Positions 10,501 to 23,925 of a stretch of DNA of 64,000 nt are shown one piece after another. Origin of the DNA: Hondaea fermentalgiana (Eukaryota; Sar; Bigyra; Thraustochytrida; Thraustochytriidae); assembly GCA_014084085.1 (NCBI GenBank), contig NPFB01000021.1, forward strand, positions 1 through 64,000. Reading direction: 5' to 3'. Numbering within the stretch: the stretch's first letter is position 1; the number at the start of each line of letters is the position of its first letter. The notes beneath the pieces were generated by a model. That model saw nothing but the letters and a program-made list of their open reading frames with translations. It did not search any database and was not told the DNA's origin. The position numbers were made by a program, and so were the translations under genes.

Positions 10501-13500
10501 AAGGCCGAGGCTCGCAATGAAATGACAAAGGTCTCGTACCAGGAACAGCAACAAGAGGAGCAGGAGGCCTTTACGTATACGATGACGCAGCTCGCTCAAG
10601 ACATCGAGGGCCTCTCCCAATATGCGGATCTTGGTCGCGTGAACATGATTGCCAAACGCGTTCGCGATCTGCGAGGCCGCCTCAATCAGGCCGAAGAAGA
10701 CGCTCGGCGATTCAACTCGCGCGAGATTCTCTTTGAGCAGGAGCTGACCAATTACGACGCCGTCGCCGACATGGGCAAGGAATTCGAGCCTTACGAAACG
10801 CTTTGGAACTCGGCCGACGCCTGGCTCAAGAACAGCAAGCTCTGGACGGAAAAGCGTTTCACCGAGTTGCACGCCGAGGAGATCGAGGGAGAGGTGTACG
10901 ACTACCACCGCAACCTCATCCGTTCGGTCAAGTTCTTCGAAAAGAAGGAGCTTGCCGACGTTGTCGCAGTGGCAGAAGAGATCAAAAGTCAAGTCGAGCA
11001 CTTCAAGCCTGTGGTTCCCCTGGTTCTTTCGCTGCGTAACCCTGGTATGCGCGAGCGCCATTGGAAGGCGGTCAACGCCAAACTGGGGTACACGACGACT
11101 ATGGTCCTCGACCCGGACGATCCAGAGTTCACTCTTCAAAAGCTCATGTCAGACGATCTTGGTCTCTTGACCGATGCTAGCAAGGCCGACATGATTACCA
11201 AGGCCGGAGAAGTTGCTGGCAAAGAGTTCCAGATCGAAGTTGCTCTCGACAAGATGGAGAATGAATGGAATGGCGTCGACCTCGATATCGTCCCGTACAA
11301 AGAGACGGGGACCTACGTCCTGCGTGGCTTTGACGAGCTCCAGGCGTTGCTCGATGAGCATGTGACCATGACGCAAGCAATGATGTTCAGCGCCTTTAAG
11401 GGACCATTCGAGGAGCGCATTGAAAAATGGAACCATACACTTAGTGTTGTGAGCGATGTTCTCGACGAGTGGGTTGGTGTCCAGCGAAACTGGCTCTACC
11501 TGCAGCCGATTTTTGACTCGCCTGATATCAACAAGCAGCTGCCCACAGAGGGTAAGCGCTTTGCCACAGTCGACAAGAACTGGCGCCAGACTCTCGGGTC
11601 TGCCTTTGAGAAGCCTTGCGCCATCAAGTTCTGCTCCAATGAGGCACTTCTCGATCGCTGGATCGAGTCGAACAAATTCCTTGATATGGTCAGCAAGGGC
11701 CTCAGCGATTACCTCGAGACGAAACGGTCTGGTTTTGCGCGATTCTACTTTCTCTCCAACGAAGAACTTCTTGAAATTCTTTCGCAGACCAAGGACCCAA
11801 CCATGGTGCAGCCTCACTTGAAAAAGTGTTTCGAGGGTATCAAGCGCGTGCACTTTGACGAGAACCAGGTCATCACGGATATGTTTTCCAGCGAGGGCGA
11901 GCAGGTCAAGCTCGCGGTCGACATTGATCCTGACGGTCGTAATGTCGAGGACTGGATGACCATGCTTGACGACACCATGAAACAGTCTGTCAAGGAAGTC
12001 TTGTACGCCTCAATGCTCGAGTACGTGGAAATCCCACGTACGGACTGGATCCAAAAGGTGGCAGGCCAGTGTGCCATCAATGGATCTCAGTTTCACTGGA
12101 CTCGCGAAATTGAGGAGGGAATGGAGCTCAAAGGAGCAGATGGAGTTCAGGAGTGCTTTGAGCAACAGGTTCGGCAGATTTCTGACATGGTTGAGCTCGT
12201 CCGCGACCCGAATCTCAAGCGCATGGCACGTATCACCCTTTCTGCGCTCACTGTCATTGATGTCCACGCGCGTGATGTCACTGAAAAGCTGGCAGCGGAG
12301 CGCGTCAGTAACAAGGAGGAGTTTCTCTGGATCTCCCAAATGCGATTCTACTGGGAAGACGGAGAGGGTCTCGACGGCGATATGCGGGTTATGATGGTAT
12401 CTTCGCGTCGCCCGTACGGTTACGAATACCTGGGTAACTCGTTCCGTCTCGTGATTACGCCGCTGACGGACAAGTGCTACCTTACACTCATGGGCGCCCT
12501 GCAAATGACATTGGGCGGCGCCCCCGCAGGACCAGCCGGAACGGGAAAGACTGAAACCACCAAGGATCTTGCCAAGGCGCTCGCCAAGCAGTGCGTTGTG
12601 TTTAACTGCTCCGATGGTCTTGACTATCTCGCCATGGGCAAATTCTTCAAGGGTTTGGGCAGCTGTGGCGCGTGGGCCTGCTTCGATGAGTTCAACCGGA
12701 TCGATGTCGAGGTGCTTTCTGTGGTGGCCCAGCAGATCATGACGCTTCAGCACGCCGCTAAAGCGGGCCTCGATCGCATCGAGTTCGAAGGCACCATGAT
12801 CAACATGAACGACCAGTTCGCCGTGTACATTACGATGAACCCGGGTTATGCCGGACGCACAGAGCTGCCCGACAACTTGAAAGCCCTCTTTCGTCCTGTG
12901 GCCATGATGGTGCCAGATTACGCGCTCATTGGAGAAATCATGCTTTATTCCTTTGGGTACGCCAAGGCGCGAATTTGCGCCAAAAAGATGGTGGCGACTT
13001 TTCAGCTCTGTTCAGAGCAGCTCTCCAGTCAGGATCACTACGATTACGGTATGCGTGCTGTCAAGACTGTGATTGTGGCCGCTGGTAATCTCAAGGCGGC
13101 AGAACCGGACACCGAGGAGGAAGTTCTTTTGCTTCGCGCGCTGCAGGATGTCAACCTTCCCAAGTTTCTGAGCCATGATCTTCCGCTCTTCAAAGGTATT
13201 ATTTCGGATCTCTTTCCGGGACGCAAACGACCTGATATCGACTATGGTGAACTTCTCAAGTGCCTCAAGATTACCTCCGAGAAAATGTCTCTCCAGCCGG
13301 TTCCGTTTTTCATGCAAAAGTGCATTCAGCTGTACGAGACAATTGTTGTGCGGCACGGTCTGATGCTTGTCGGTCCAACGGGCGGCGGCAAGTCGCGCAA
13401 CGTCGAGTGTCTCGACGAAACGCTCTGCTTGCTCAAGAAGCGCGGCGTGGAGGGCTTTGCTTTTGAAAATGTGGCCCGGCACACGGTCAACCCGAAATCC

Positions 13501-16500
13501 ATCACCATGGGTCAGCTCTACGGCGAGTTTGACCCCAACACTCACGAATGGCAGGACGGGATCCTGGCCTTTCTCGTGCGCGAGTGCGCCAAGAGCACGA
13601 CCCCGGATCGCAAGTGGATCATGTTTGACGGCCCCGTCGATGCCATTTGGATCGAGAACATGAACACTGTGCTGGACGACAACAAGAAGCTCTGTTTGAA
13701 TTCGGGAGAGATTGTCGCGCTCAGTCCAGAAATGACCATGATGTTTGAGGTCGAGGATCTCGAAGTCGCCTCGCCCGCCACGGTGAGCCGTGTCGGTATC
13801 GTCTACATGGAGCCGCACTCGCTCGGTCTGGATCCCGTCCAGCGCAGCTGGCTCGAGACGCTTCCCGAGCTCACGCGCACGCCCGAGTTTGTGACCAAGC
13901 TGCAGACGCTCTTTGACAAGTACGTCAAGAGCCTCATTTGGTTCTTGCGACGCAACTTCAAGGAGCCTGTGCCGACGTGCGACAACGCTCTGAACGCAAG
14001 TCTGCTCAAGTGCCTCGACTGCTACTTTGCTCCATTTAAGCAGCGCGAGGGCGCAGAGCCAGTCTCCAAAGCTAAGGTGAAGGAGTTCTTCCGGGACCTG
14101 GAGCCCACCTTCCTCTTTTGTGCCGTGTGGTCTCTCTGCTGCACTGTCGACCGCGAGGGCCGCGAGCGATTTGATCAGTACATGCGTAATCTTATGACCT
14201 CGCACGACTGCGAGTTCTGCTTCCCAGAGGCTGCTGCCGACGGCACGCCGCTCACGATTTACGACTTTGTCTGGAGCGTCCCCGTTGCGGTGCAGGATGC
14301 CTACGCGGCCGATGACGGAGGCAAACCGCCTCCCGAAAAGCGCTGGACGCGGTGGATGGAGACGATCAAGCCCTTTGTTTGTGATCCGGAACTCAGCTTC
14401 CATGAGACCATCGTTCCCACACGCGACTCGATCTGCTACACATACTTGATTGACATTTTGCTGCGCAATGGCAAGCATTTACTCATGACCGGTCCTACGG
14501 GAACAGGAAAGACCGTGAATATCAACAAACACATCAGCACGGGCATGCCTGCGAACTTTATTCCTCTCATGCTCACGTTCTCCGCACAAACAAGCGCCAA
14601 CCAGACTCAGGACCTTATTGATGGCAAGTGCGAGAAGCGCCGCAAGGGCGTCTTTGGCCCTCCTGCCGGCAAACAGTACATCATCTTTATTGATGACTTG
14701 AACATGCCCAAGCGCGAGGAGTACTTTGCCCAGCCCCCCATCGAGATTGTGCGCCAGTGGTTCACCTACGGCGGCTGGTACGATCGTAAAGCTCTTTCCT
14801 TTCGCAAGCTTATTGATATTACCATGTGTGGTGCCATGGGTCCTCCCGGTGGCGGCCGAAACCCCGTCACGGCCCGACTCATTCGCCACTACACGGTCAT
14901 CAATTATACGGAGATGGACAATGCGGCAATGCAAACTATTTACGAGACCATTGTGAGCGCATTCGTCAAGAGCAATCAGCTCGACAGTGACTTCCAGAGC
15001 CTTGGGGCTCAGCTGGTCACCTCGACGATTGACATTTTCCAGACGATCTGCAAGGAGCTGCTGCCCACGCCTGCCAAGTCTCATTACACGTACAACTTGC
15101 GCGATGTGGGCAAGGTGTTCCAGGGTCTCTTGATGGTGAATCCTAGGGTGATCCAGGCCCGAGAGGATATGATTCGCCTCTGGGTGCATGAGTCGCGCCG
15201 CGTGTTTGCGGATCGTCTCATCAACAACGAGGACCGAAGCTGGTTTGACGGCCAGCTGAAGCTGCACATTAGTGAGCGAATGCACGCGTCTCCTGATGTG
15301 GTCTTTGGCGAGGCCGAGCACCTTCTCTTTTGCGACTTTCTTGTGCCTGGCGAGTCCTCCTACGAGCATGTCACGGATTTGCCAGGACTCCTTCCTCTTG
15401 TGGAAGAGTACTTGGTGGACTACAATGCCGAGTCGAAGCAGCCCATGAACTTGGTCATGTTCATGGACGCTATCACACATATTTGCCGCATTACGCGGGT
15501 GCTGCGACAGCCGCTCGGCAATGTTCTTTTGCTCGGCGTCGGTGGTTCGGGCCGCCAAAGTTTGACGAAGCTCTCGTCCTTCATTTGCGACTTTTTTTTG
15601 TACCAGGTTGAAATCTCTAAGGGCTACGGAATGAACGAGTGGCGGGATGATGTCAAGACTGCGCTTCTCAAGGCAGGCATTGAGGACAAGCAGGTGTCAT
15701 TTCTCTTTGTTGATACGCAGATCATTGACGAGCAAATGCTCGAAGATATCAATGGAATCCTCAACAGTGGCGATGTCCCGAACCTTTATGCCCCAGAGGA
15801 TATGGAGTCCATCATGACGGCGTGTAAGATTGACTGCACGAAGAAGCGTCTGCCACCGACTAAGATCAATATATACTCGCAGTATTTGCTGCGCGTCAAG
15901 CGGAATATCCACATGTGTCTGTGCATGAGTCCGGCGCCCATTTTCCGCGAGCGCCTGCGCATGTTTCCCTCGCTGGTCAACTGCTGTGCGATTGACTGGT
16001 TTTCAGAGTGGCCTGAAGAGGCTTTGCGCAGCGTAGGCATGGGCATCATGCAAGAGGTCGACCTCAAGCTTGGTGACCACCTGCACAATATTGTCGAGCT
16101 CTTCAAGGTCTTTCATCAGAGCGTAGCCGAGGCAAGCGTTGACTACTTTAGCTCGCTCAGGCGCTACAATTACGTGACACCGACATCGTATTTGGAGCTA
16201 CTCAACACCTTCAAGGTCGTCTTGCAAAAGAAGCGTCTCGAAGTCGGTGGTCTTGTGCAGCGCCTGCAAACGGGTCTGGACAAACTGTTGACGACCTCTG
16301 AGATGGTTGCTGAGCTCCAAAAGGAGCTGACGGCGATGCAGCCAAACCTGGTCAAGACGCAGGCCGAGGTGGAGGAAATGATCAAAAAGATCGCCGTGGA
16401 CAAGGAGGGCGCCAAAGAGACAATGGAAATCGTCGCGCGTGAAGAGGCAGAGGCTGAAACCAAGGCAGCCAAGACCAAGGAGATTGCCGATGATGCGCAG

Positions 16501-19500
16501 CGTGATCTCGACGAGGCTCTTCCCGCGCTCGACCAAGCCGTGGCGTGTCTGAACAAGCTGAAAAAGGCCGATCTCGATGAGGTCAAGTCGCTCAAGACCC
16601 CGCCCAAGGGTGTCAAGCTTACCATGGAGGCCGCGTGTATCATGTTTGGTGTCAAGCCCGTCATGGTCAAGGATCCTGACAATATGGGTGCCAAGATCAA
16701 GGATTACTGGGTGGCGGCCAAGGGTTCGATCCTCGTCAACGCGAACCAGCTTTTGCAGGATCTTATGACCTTTGACAAGGACAATATTGCCGAGAAAACG
16801 ATTGAGCAGATCACCGCGTACATTGACATGCCAGAATTTACCCCGGCTGAAATCGAAAAGGCCAGTAAAGCCTGTACGGCGATTTGCATGTGGGTACGAG
16901 CGATGTACAAGTACCACAACGTGGCCAAGGCTGTCGAGCCGAAAAAAGCACTCTTGGCAGAGGCCCAGGCTGAGCTAGACGAGACGATGAGCTCGCTGAA
17001 CGATGCGCGTGCGCGTCTCAAGGGGGTCCAGGACCAAATTGCAGCGCTCGAGGCTGACTTTGAAAAGTCGAATGCAAAGAAGCAGCAGCTTGAAAATGAC
17101 GTCGAGCAATGTGCTGCGCGCCTGGAACGCGCTCAAAAACTCATTGGTGGTCTCGGTGGTGAACGCGATCGTTGGACGTCAAGTATTGAGCAGCTCAACA
17201 TCGACTATGTGAACCTGATTGGCGATGTGCTCATTTCGAGTGGCTGCATTGCGTACTTGGGTCCGTTCACTTCAAACTACCGCGAGGACCTTACGCAGCG
17301 ATGGCTCACGGATCTGCAGCGCCTCGAGCTACCGCACACGCCGGGCGTGGATATCGTACAGACTTTGGGTGATCCCGTAACGATTCGCAGCTGGAATGTG
17401 GCCGGCTTGCCGTCCGATGCGCACTCTGTGCAGAATGGTATCGTCATATCCGAGGCGCGGCGTTGGCCTCTTCTCATTGATCCGCAGACGCAGGCGAATC
17501 GATACATCAAGAACATGGGTCGCGACCGTGGAAATGCGCCAAACGGTATCGAGGTCGTCAAGCAAAGCGACAAGAACCTCCTTCGCGTGCTGGAAAATGG
17601 CGTGCGCTTCGGCAAGTGGGTGCTTATGGAGAATGTAGGTGAGAAGCTAGATGCTGCCTTGGAACCTGTGCTTCAGCAACTCACCTTCAAGCAAGGCTCC
17701 CAGGTCATGATGCGACTCGGTGACTCGACCATTCCGTACAATGACAACTTTCGCTTCTTCATGACAACCAAGCTGCCGAACCCTCATTACCCGCCCGAGG
17801 TCTCGGTGAAAGTCAGTCTGCTCAACTTTAGCATCACCCCGCAAGGTCTCGAGGACCAGCTTCTGGGCGTTGTCATGGTCAACGAGTTGCCAGAGAAGGA
17901 AGAGAAGAAGAATGCTCTCGTCGTCAACAACGCGCGTATGGCGAAGGAGCTCAAGGACATTGAGGACACAATTTTGTATATGCTCAGCAATTCACAGGGC
18001 AACATTCTCGATGACCAGGAGCTGATCGAGACGCTAGCGACTTCAAAGGTGACCTCGAATGAGATCAACAAGCAGGTCGAAGAAGCTAAAGAGACGGAGA
18101 AAGAGCTTGATGCAGAGCGTGAGAGCTATCGTCCCGTGGCGTTCCGCGGCTCATTGTTGTTCTTTACGATATCGGAGCTGCGCAATATTGATCCCATGTA
18201 CGAGTACTCGCTGCAATTTTTTGTGCAGCTCTTCTCGCAGGGCATTTTGAATTCTGAACACCCGGAGAACCCGGCAGACATCCCAGAGCGAATTCGGCTT
18301 CTCAACGATTACTTTACGTACTCATTGTACCAGAACATTTGCAGAAGCCTTTTCGAAAAGCACAAGCTGCTCTTTTCGTTCTCGCTCGTCATCAAGGTTC
18401 TGCAGGGTGATAACAAGGTCGATCCCGTGGCTTGGCGGTACCTGCTGAGCGGCCAGGCGCCAACAAAATTGCGCGATTGTGCGCTTCGCGAGTCGCCTCC
18501 TGGAGGCTGGGTCACAGACAGCGTCTGGAGCGAGGTCGTTGCGCTGTCGGAAGGTCTCGAGGCGTTTGCCGGTTTCGCGGAGCGTTTCATGGAGCACATT
18601 GATGCATGGAAGCGCATCTTTGACTCGGAAACCGCGCACACGGACACTCTTCCCGATGGCTACAGCGAAAAGCTTACCATGCTTGAGAAATTGTGCGCTG
18701 TGCGGTGCATCCGGCCCGATAAGATCGTGGAAGCGGTGCAGCTCTTCGTAAGCGCGCACTTTGGCCAACGCTTCATTGAACCTCCTCCTTTTGAGATCGA
18801 GGCATGCTACAAGGACTCCACTGTGGTTACACCCCTCATTTTCGTGCTGACCTCGGGCAGTGATCCTACAAAGGACTTTTTGCTTTTTGCAGAAGGGCAA
18901 GGTCGCAAGGTGAGCGCCATTTCCTTAGGTCAGGGACAGGGACCCTTGGCAGAGGCCATTATCGAGCAGGGTGCTGCTCGAGGCAACTGGGTTCTCTTGC
19001 AGAACTGTCACTTGGCAAGCAGCTGGATGCCCAAGCTTGAGCAGATTTGTGAGAATTTGGATCCTGATGAGCTTCACAAAGACTTTCGACTGTGGCTCAC
19101 GTCGATGCCCTCGAAGATTTTCCCGGTTTCGGTGCTGCAGAACGGAATCAAGCTTACGAAGGAACCTCCGAGTGGCTTGCGTGCCAATTTGAAGCAGGCG
19201 TACTTTAATCTTGACGACGACGAGCTTTCGGTGACGAACAAGCCAGCGATCTTCCGCAAGCTTCTCTTTGGTCTGTGCTTCTTCCATGCTCTCATTCAGG
19301 AGCGACGCAAGTTTGGTCCTTTGGGCTGGAACGTGCCGTACGAGTTCAATGACACCGATCTGGACATTAGTCGCGCGCAGCTGGAGCTGTATCTGGACAA
19401 GTACGAGGAGCCGCCGTATACCGTGTTGCGCACACTTACTGCTATCATCAACTACGGTGGACGTGTGACAGACGCAATTGACATTCGGACGATCGACGTC

Positions 19501-20658
19501 ATTCTCAAGCAGTTCTACAATCCAGAGGTGCTCAAGGAAGGGTACAAGTTCTCTGCAAGCGGCGTGTACTCGACAATTGAGATTCCCGAGGACTTCCAGA
19601 ACGGGTACCTGTCGTACATTGACGGTCTTCCCGTGAATTCGGAGCCTGAGGTGTTTGGTCTTCACGACAATGCCAACATTTCGTATGCAATGCAGGAGAC
19701 GATTGATCTCTTTGACACGCTCATGTTGCTTCAGCCGCGATCGGGAGGATCGAGCGGTTCCGCATCGCGCGAAGAAATCGTCACCAACATTGCCAAGGAA
19801 ATTCTAGCCATGCTTCCCCCACTCGATTTTGATCTCGAGTCGATCCAGATGGCGTACCCAACGCGCTATGATGAGTCGATGAACACTGTTCTTGTGCAGG
19901 AGGTGAGCCGTTATCAGCGGCTTCTCACGGTGGTGCGCGAGTCACTGCCGGCCCTCATTCGGGCTCTCGCAGGTCTCGTGGTTTTGTCCACGGAGCTTGA
20001 TCAGATGGCGAATGCAATGTTTGCCCAAAAGGTGCCCACGCCATGGGAAAGCGTGGCATATCCAAGTTTGAAGCCGCTCATGCCCTGGGTAAAAGATCTT
20101 TGCGAGCGCATCGCGTTTTTGCGCAATTGGGTCGACAACGGTATTCCTCCTGTGTACTGGGTGTCAGGGTTCTTCTTCCCCCAGGCCTTCTTCACGGGTC
20201 AGCTTCAGAACTTTGCTCGTAAACTGCAAATCTCGATCGACACAACGTCTTTCAAGCAAGCGTACTTGCGAGAGGACGAGACACAAATTGAAAAGGGTCC
20301 CGAGGATGGAGCTTACATTTATGGTCTCTTCCTCGAGGGTGCTCGCTGGGATCATGAGAATCAGCAGCTCGCTGCCTCAGAGCCAAAGGTTCTTTATACA
20401 AAGATGCCAGTGATTCATTTTGTGCCCGAGCAGGATGCCAAACCCGTGACCAAGAATGTGTATCGCGCTCCGGTATACAAGGTGCTATCGCGACGTGGTA
20501 CCCTCTCAACGACTGGCCATTCGACGAATTTCGTCATGTGGATTGCAGTTCCTACCAATGAGAACCCAGATTTTGAGATGATCAACGTGCGCGGTGACTC
20601 TGACCGTGCTGATCTCATTCGAGCTGGTGTTGCGTGCTTTTGCTCGCTCAAGTTCTAA
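7534..20658 (+). CDS. Axonemal dynein heavy chain, inner-arm DNAH3/7/12 type
   Basis: A 4374-residue, single-exon motor protein. It starts at ACCATGG, followed by 13 Gln (residues 5-17). The tail carries two acidic insertions (about 625-705 and 820-845). AAA1 Walker A is GPAGTGKT (1666-1673) followed by CFDEFNRIDVEVLSVVAQQI; AAA2 is GPTGGGKS (1947-1954); AAA3 is GPTGTGKT (2320-2327); AAA4 is GVGGSGRQ (2668-2675). The stalk coiled coils flank the microtubule-binding region at about 3010-3135. AAA5, AAA6 and the C-terminal domain run to the stop. Motifs such as FNCSDGLDYLAMGKFFKGL and PKSITMGQLYGEFD match the single-headed inner-arm DNAH3/7/12 group. It would generate force along ciliary doublets, implying a flagellated stage. 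All four P-loops are intact. Confidence 0.97.
7546..7584 (+). repeat. CAG repeat encoding polyglutamine
   Basis: Thirteen uninterrupted CAG codons directly after ATG-GAC-GCC-AAG of the dynein gene. A pure CAG tract is prone to length change, so allele length may vary between strains. Confidence 0.95.
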
Positions 20659-21052
20659 GATTTGCACTCGAATTTTATACACGCACAAAAATTTAACAAC
20701 ATTCGTTCTTTACATTATCTGTTTTACATAGCTAAATTTCAGCATTTCCGCCCGCTAAACTCCGGCACAGCGTTCGTGTTGACAGTCTGAGAATAATTAC
20801 AATGCCACAGGCACAATCTTATTCCTCGAGTGTTAATTTTTTAAAAAAAAAAAAGTATGCGAAAATCAGGTTGCCAAAGAATTCGCGACGTACATGACGA
20901 ACAATGCATGCCTCCATGCGGAAACTGATGGCCAGTCCGAAAGACGCAAGGTCCAGAACATATCGCTCTGATGTGTCAGTTAGAGAATCTGAATGGTCGA
21001 CATGCTGAAGTTAGAAATAAATTTGAAGAATTATGATAGCTTACAGGGAAAG
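20659..21052. other. Convergent intergenic region (3' UTRs)
   Basis: AT-rich stretch between the dynein stop (+) and the PLC-like stop (-). It contains an A-run near 20842-20854 and no open frame of note. It presumably holds both 3' UTRs. Confidence 0.5.
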
Positions 21053-22156
21053 TCAGAGTCCGGAGGCAAGAAGCAGCGCGAGTATGGTCAAGATGGAAAG
21101 CTTGCTCGATGTTGACGCCGGCGATGGCGGGTTGGGCACGGGAGATCGCATGCCTTGCGACGCAGATTGGGACTGCATGGAGTATACCAGCTGTTCGCCG
21201 TCGCTACTGCAGATATTGTCCACTTGCAAAAGTTTGATGTTTGGGAGCAAGCCCGCATCGATGAGTTCAGCAACATAGCTATTGATGCCAGACTCGTCAG
21301 AGTCTTCAAGGATACTGATGGAGTTTAATGCCATCGTCACAAGATCCTCGGCATCATACTGCCAGTGCGCGTTCTGAAACTGGAGCTGATTGGGGTCATC
21401 GCTCGTGGCGTTAGCAGAGGTGAGACCGATGAGGTACTCTTGGATGGCTTTAAAGGGCTCAAAGTCGCCACTATCATTGCAATTCGATCCATCGGAAAGT
21501 CTGCACGAGATTTCTGGATCATAGTTCTCATCGATGCATTCCTGTGCCACGGCAAGGGCCGACCCGCCACCCGTGAGCTCGGAAAGTGCTCGAGCCTCTG
21601 TGACGGTCATATTTACGAGCTGAGAACAGTTGTTCATGTAAGTGATACCCGCATCAGCAAGCGAGGACTCCATCATAGATTCACAGTCCGGGCCGAAGCA
21701 GTAGAACATGCCAAGAAGAACGAGCTCCCCCGGATTTAGAGAGCACCAGGCCAGCACGTCTTTCAAGGCCAAGTCCAAGGTCACGTTAACGCCGACGGCA
21801 TTGTGATGCATGATGAGACGACCATCGAGAGAGCGTGGTCTGATCACGAGAGCGCGTGCGCCGCAGTCGAGCTGCTCGCCAAAATTCCCTCGTTGATTCT
21901 TTGCAACGTCAACAAGGATTTGTTCGGCATTGGATAACAAATTGAGACCTGTTTCAATGACGTCATTCCCGGGGAGCACAAAGGCATTTTCTTCTGTCAG
22001 GTACCCCGTGCCCGCGTTGTGCGTGGCGACCATGGGCCAGTCTACGAGCATGGCGCCTTCTAGCTCAATGCCAGCCTCAAGTCCCTGGGCGATGACAGTG
22101 CATGCTCCAAGTGCTACGGCCGCCACGTGCAGCATCGAGATAGTTGCGCTTCTCAT
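21053..22156 (-). CDS. Secreted, probably GPI-anchored PI-PLC X-domain-like protein
   Basis: A 367-residue protein from the ATG at 22156 (three further upstream codons begin only with GTG). An N-terminal hydrophobic signal peptide spans about residues 7-24 (SMLHVAAVALGACTVIA). The body resembles PLC-X-domain proteins of the secreted/PLCXD type: MVATHNAG with His46 and LIMHHNAVG with His117/118 sit where the catalytic His pair of PI-PLCs is expected, with GARALVIRPR between them. Many paired Cys fit an extracellular fold. The last 15 residues (LSILTILALLLASGL) form a hydrophobic tail after a Ser/Pro-rich spacer, the layout of a GPI-attachment signal. The substrate is unknown; phosphodiesterase activity on inositol lipids is inferred from the family. 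Confidence 0.78.
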   Translation of the reverse strand: MRSATISMLHVAAVALGACTVIAQGLEAGIELEGAMLVDWPMVATHNAGTGYLTEENAFVLPGNDVIETGLNLLSNAEQILVDVAKNQRGNFGEQLDCGARALVIRPRSLDGRLIMHHNAVGVNVTLDLALKDVLAWCSLNPGELVLLGMFYCFGPDCESMMESSLADAGITYMNNCSQLVNMTVTEARALSELTGGGSALAVAQECIDENYDPEISCRLSDGSNCNDSGDFEPFKAIQEYLIGLTSANATSDDPNQLQFQNAHWQYDAEDLVTMALNSISILEDSDESGINSYVAELIDAGLLPNIKLLQVDNICSSDGEQLVYSMQSQSASQGMRSPVPNPPSPASTSSKLSILTILALLLASGL

Positions 22157-22924
22157 CGTTAACACAGTCTCCGCACTGCTTTACCAGCTCGACGACACCG
22201 AGACGACTTTGTGTGACACGTCGGGTGAAAAAGGGGCCCTTCCGCGACCCCGTGCCGCGAGCTTTAAGGGTTTTGGCGTGCGCTTTGCACCTCGCCAGAC
22301 AAGGCTCAGGTTGTCGCCTTTTCGGGATTTGCACGACAGAGCCCGCTCGCCACTCGCACGCAACGCGGGGGGAAAAGAATGAACGGCCACTCCCCGGGCT
22401 TTATAGTTCTCGCCGCCTTCTGTGCCCCGGTGGCGCTCGACAAGAGTTCGCGTCTCCACTCTATGTTCACGTATCCCCAGCACGTGGGGCGACTTCGAGT
22501 CGAGTTGGCTTGGCCCGGGATGGCAGCCAACTCACACGTGAGCGAAGAAGAGCAGCGCAGGCCGCAGGTGCTCTCAACTAGCTGCGACTGGCCGACGCGT
22601 CAACTGCCCGTCAGATCCCAGCCGCGCCTTGACGCCGCTGTATTCTTTCTCTACTAGAAAAGTACCCCGGCTTGGAGAGTCGGTCCTCCGCGTCGAGACT
22701 GTCGTGCGCGTCTCGCTCGAGCTGCAGGCGCTTGCGAGACCTCTCGCGGCCGGCCTGGGCCCGGCCTCGCCGCCGGGCTGCGCTCCTCTCGCCGGGTCGC
22801 TCGCGCGCGGCGGCTGCCAGAGGGTTGGCTGGTTATTGGGTGGACCGATGGACGGGGTCCGTCTGCTTGGATGCCGCAGCCGCGGCCACGACCGCCCCGA
22901 GACGGACGACCGGCCGGGTGCCGC

Positions 22925-22985
22925 GCGAGCGAGCGAGCGGGAGAGCAAGCGAGCAAGCGAGCAAGCGAGCAGGCGAGCAAGCAGG
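22925..22985. repeat. GAGC/AAGC tetranucleotide tract
   Basis: Consecutive GAGC, AAGC and GCGA-type 4-bp units (GAGCGAGCGGGAGAGCAAGCG and onward). It is one of several AGCN-type tracts in the upstream regions of this window. Confidence 0.8.
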
Positions 22986-23820
22986 AAAGATTGCCAGGCA
23001 AGCGAAGAAGGAGGGCAAGCGGCGGCCGCGCGTGCGACTGTGTCTCTGGGGAATGTAGGCTATGTGTACCCGTGCAAGCGAGTCGGGGCGCGCGCCGTTG
23101 TTGAGACCAAGGACCAAACTTGAGGCAGCAGTGCAGGCCAGGGAAGCGGGATGGCGGGCAGGCTGGACGGCTTCCAGCTGGCCCGCTACAGAGGTCGATG
23201 GTGCATCCGTCGACGATAATGACGGCGGCGACGGCAACGGCGACAACGATGACGCAGAGAACGACGACAGCAGAGGCCAACCAACATACAGCAAATGCCA
23301 TGCGCCGACCGGTCTAATACGCGGACCGTTTCAGGCACGTTCCAGGAACTGTCCGTCTTCGCAGGATGCGTTCTGTTCTGTTCTTTTCATCTCGAGCTGG
23401 TTTTTTTTTTCCCAAGACGCACATTTGCGATTTGCCAACGGGAGAACGCATCCGGCACCATGGGAGAACCCTCACGGCCCGTTCCGAGAAAGTTCGGGCG
23501 GCGATCGGCCGGGGCGTAAGGGTCCCTAGGCCGCGGCTATGCGGATCCTGCGCGGCGGGGGCGGAGGCGGCGCGAGCAGCGCAGCCGCGGCGGCCTGGCG
23601 GCAGAATGGCATCTACCGCGACAGCCGCGCCGCGACGCAAGGCAACGAACGCGCGGGAGCGTGCTGAGTTGGACGCGCGACGCGAGACGAGACGACGCGA
23701 GACGAAACCCTTGCGACTTCGCGCGCGCTCCTGGATTCCAGACCTCGCGCTGCGCGAGACGAAAGAGACGACGCGACACAGAAGACGAGACGCGACGAGG
23801 ACGAAGCGAAGGTGGCTAGC

Positions 23821-23872
23821 AAAAGCAAGCAAGCGAGCGAGCTAGCTAGCGAGCTAGCGAGCTAGCGAGCTC
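23821..23872. repeat. AAGC/GAGC/TAGC tetranucleotide tract
   Basis: AAGCAAGCGAGCGAGCTAGC units continuing as GAGCTAGC repeats and ending about 50 bp before the ATG at 23926. It probably lies in the 5' UTR of that gene. Confidence 0.8.
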
Positions 23873-23925
23873 TCTGCCAGCAGTCTCTGCGCGGCGCATC
23901 AGCCTCGGCCTGGACGTGGCGCATC

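Larger units (their letters stand above)
22157..23925. other. Divergent promoter region, low-complexity rich
   Basis: About 1.77 kb between the PLC-like gene (-) and the gene at 23926 (+). It is GC-rich and full of simple tracts: a GAGC/AAGC tetranucleotide array at about 22925-22985, a GACGA-rich stretch near 23670-23810 and a GAGCTAGC array at about 23825-23872 just before the next ATG. Open frames here overlap in many phases and carry no domain. I see no convincing gene. Confidence 0.45.

Noticed and set aside
9265..11139. 624-codon minus-strand frame inside the dynein gene
   Set aside because: It is an antisense shadow of a strongly supported dynein coding sequence with GC-rich codon bias; no domain in the translation. 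The same applies to 13012-14478, 14479-15558 and similar frames.
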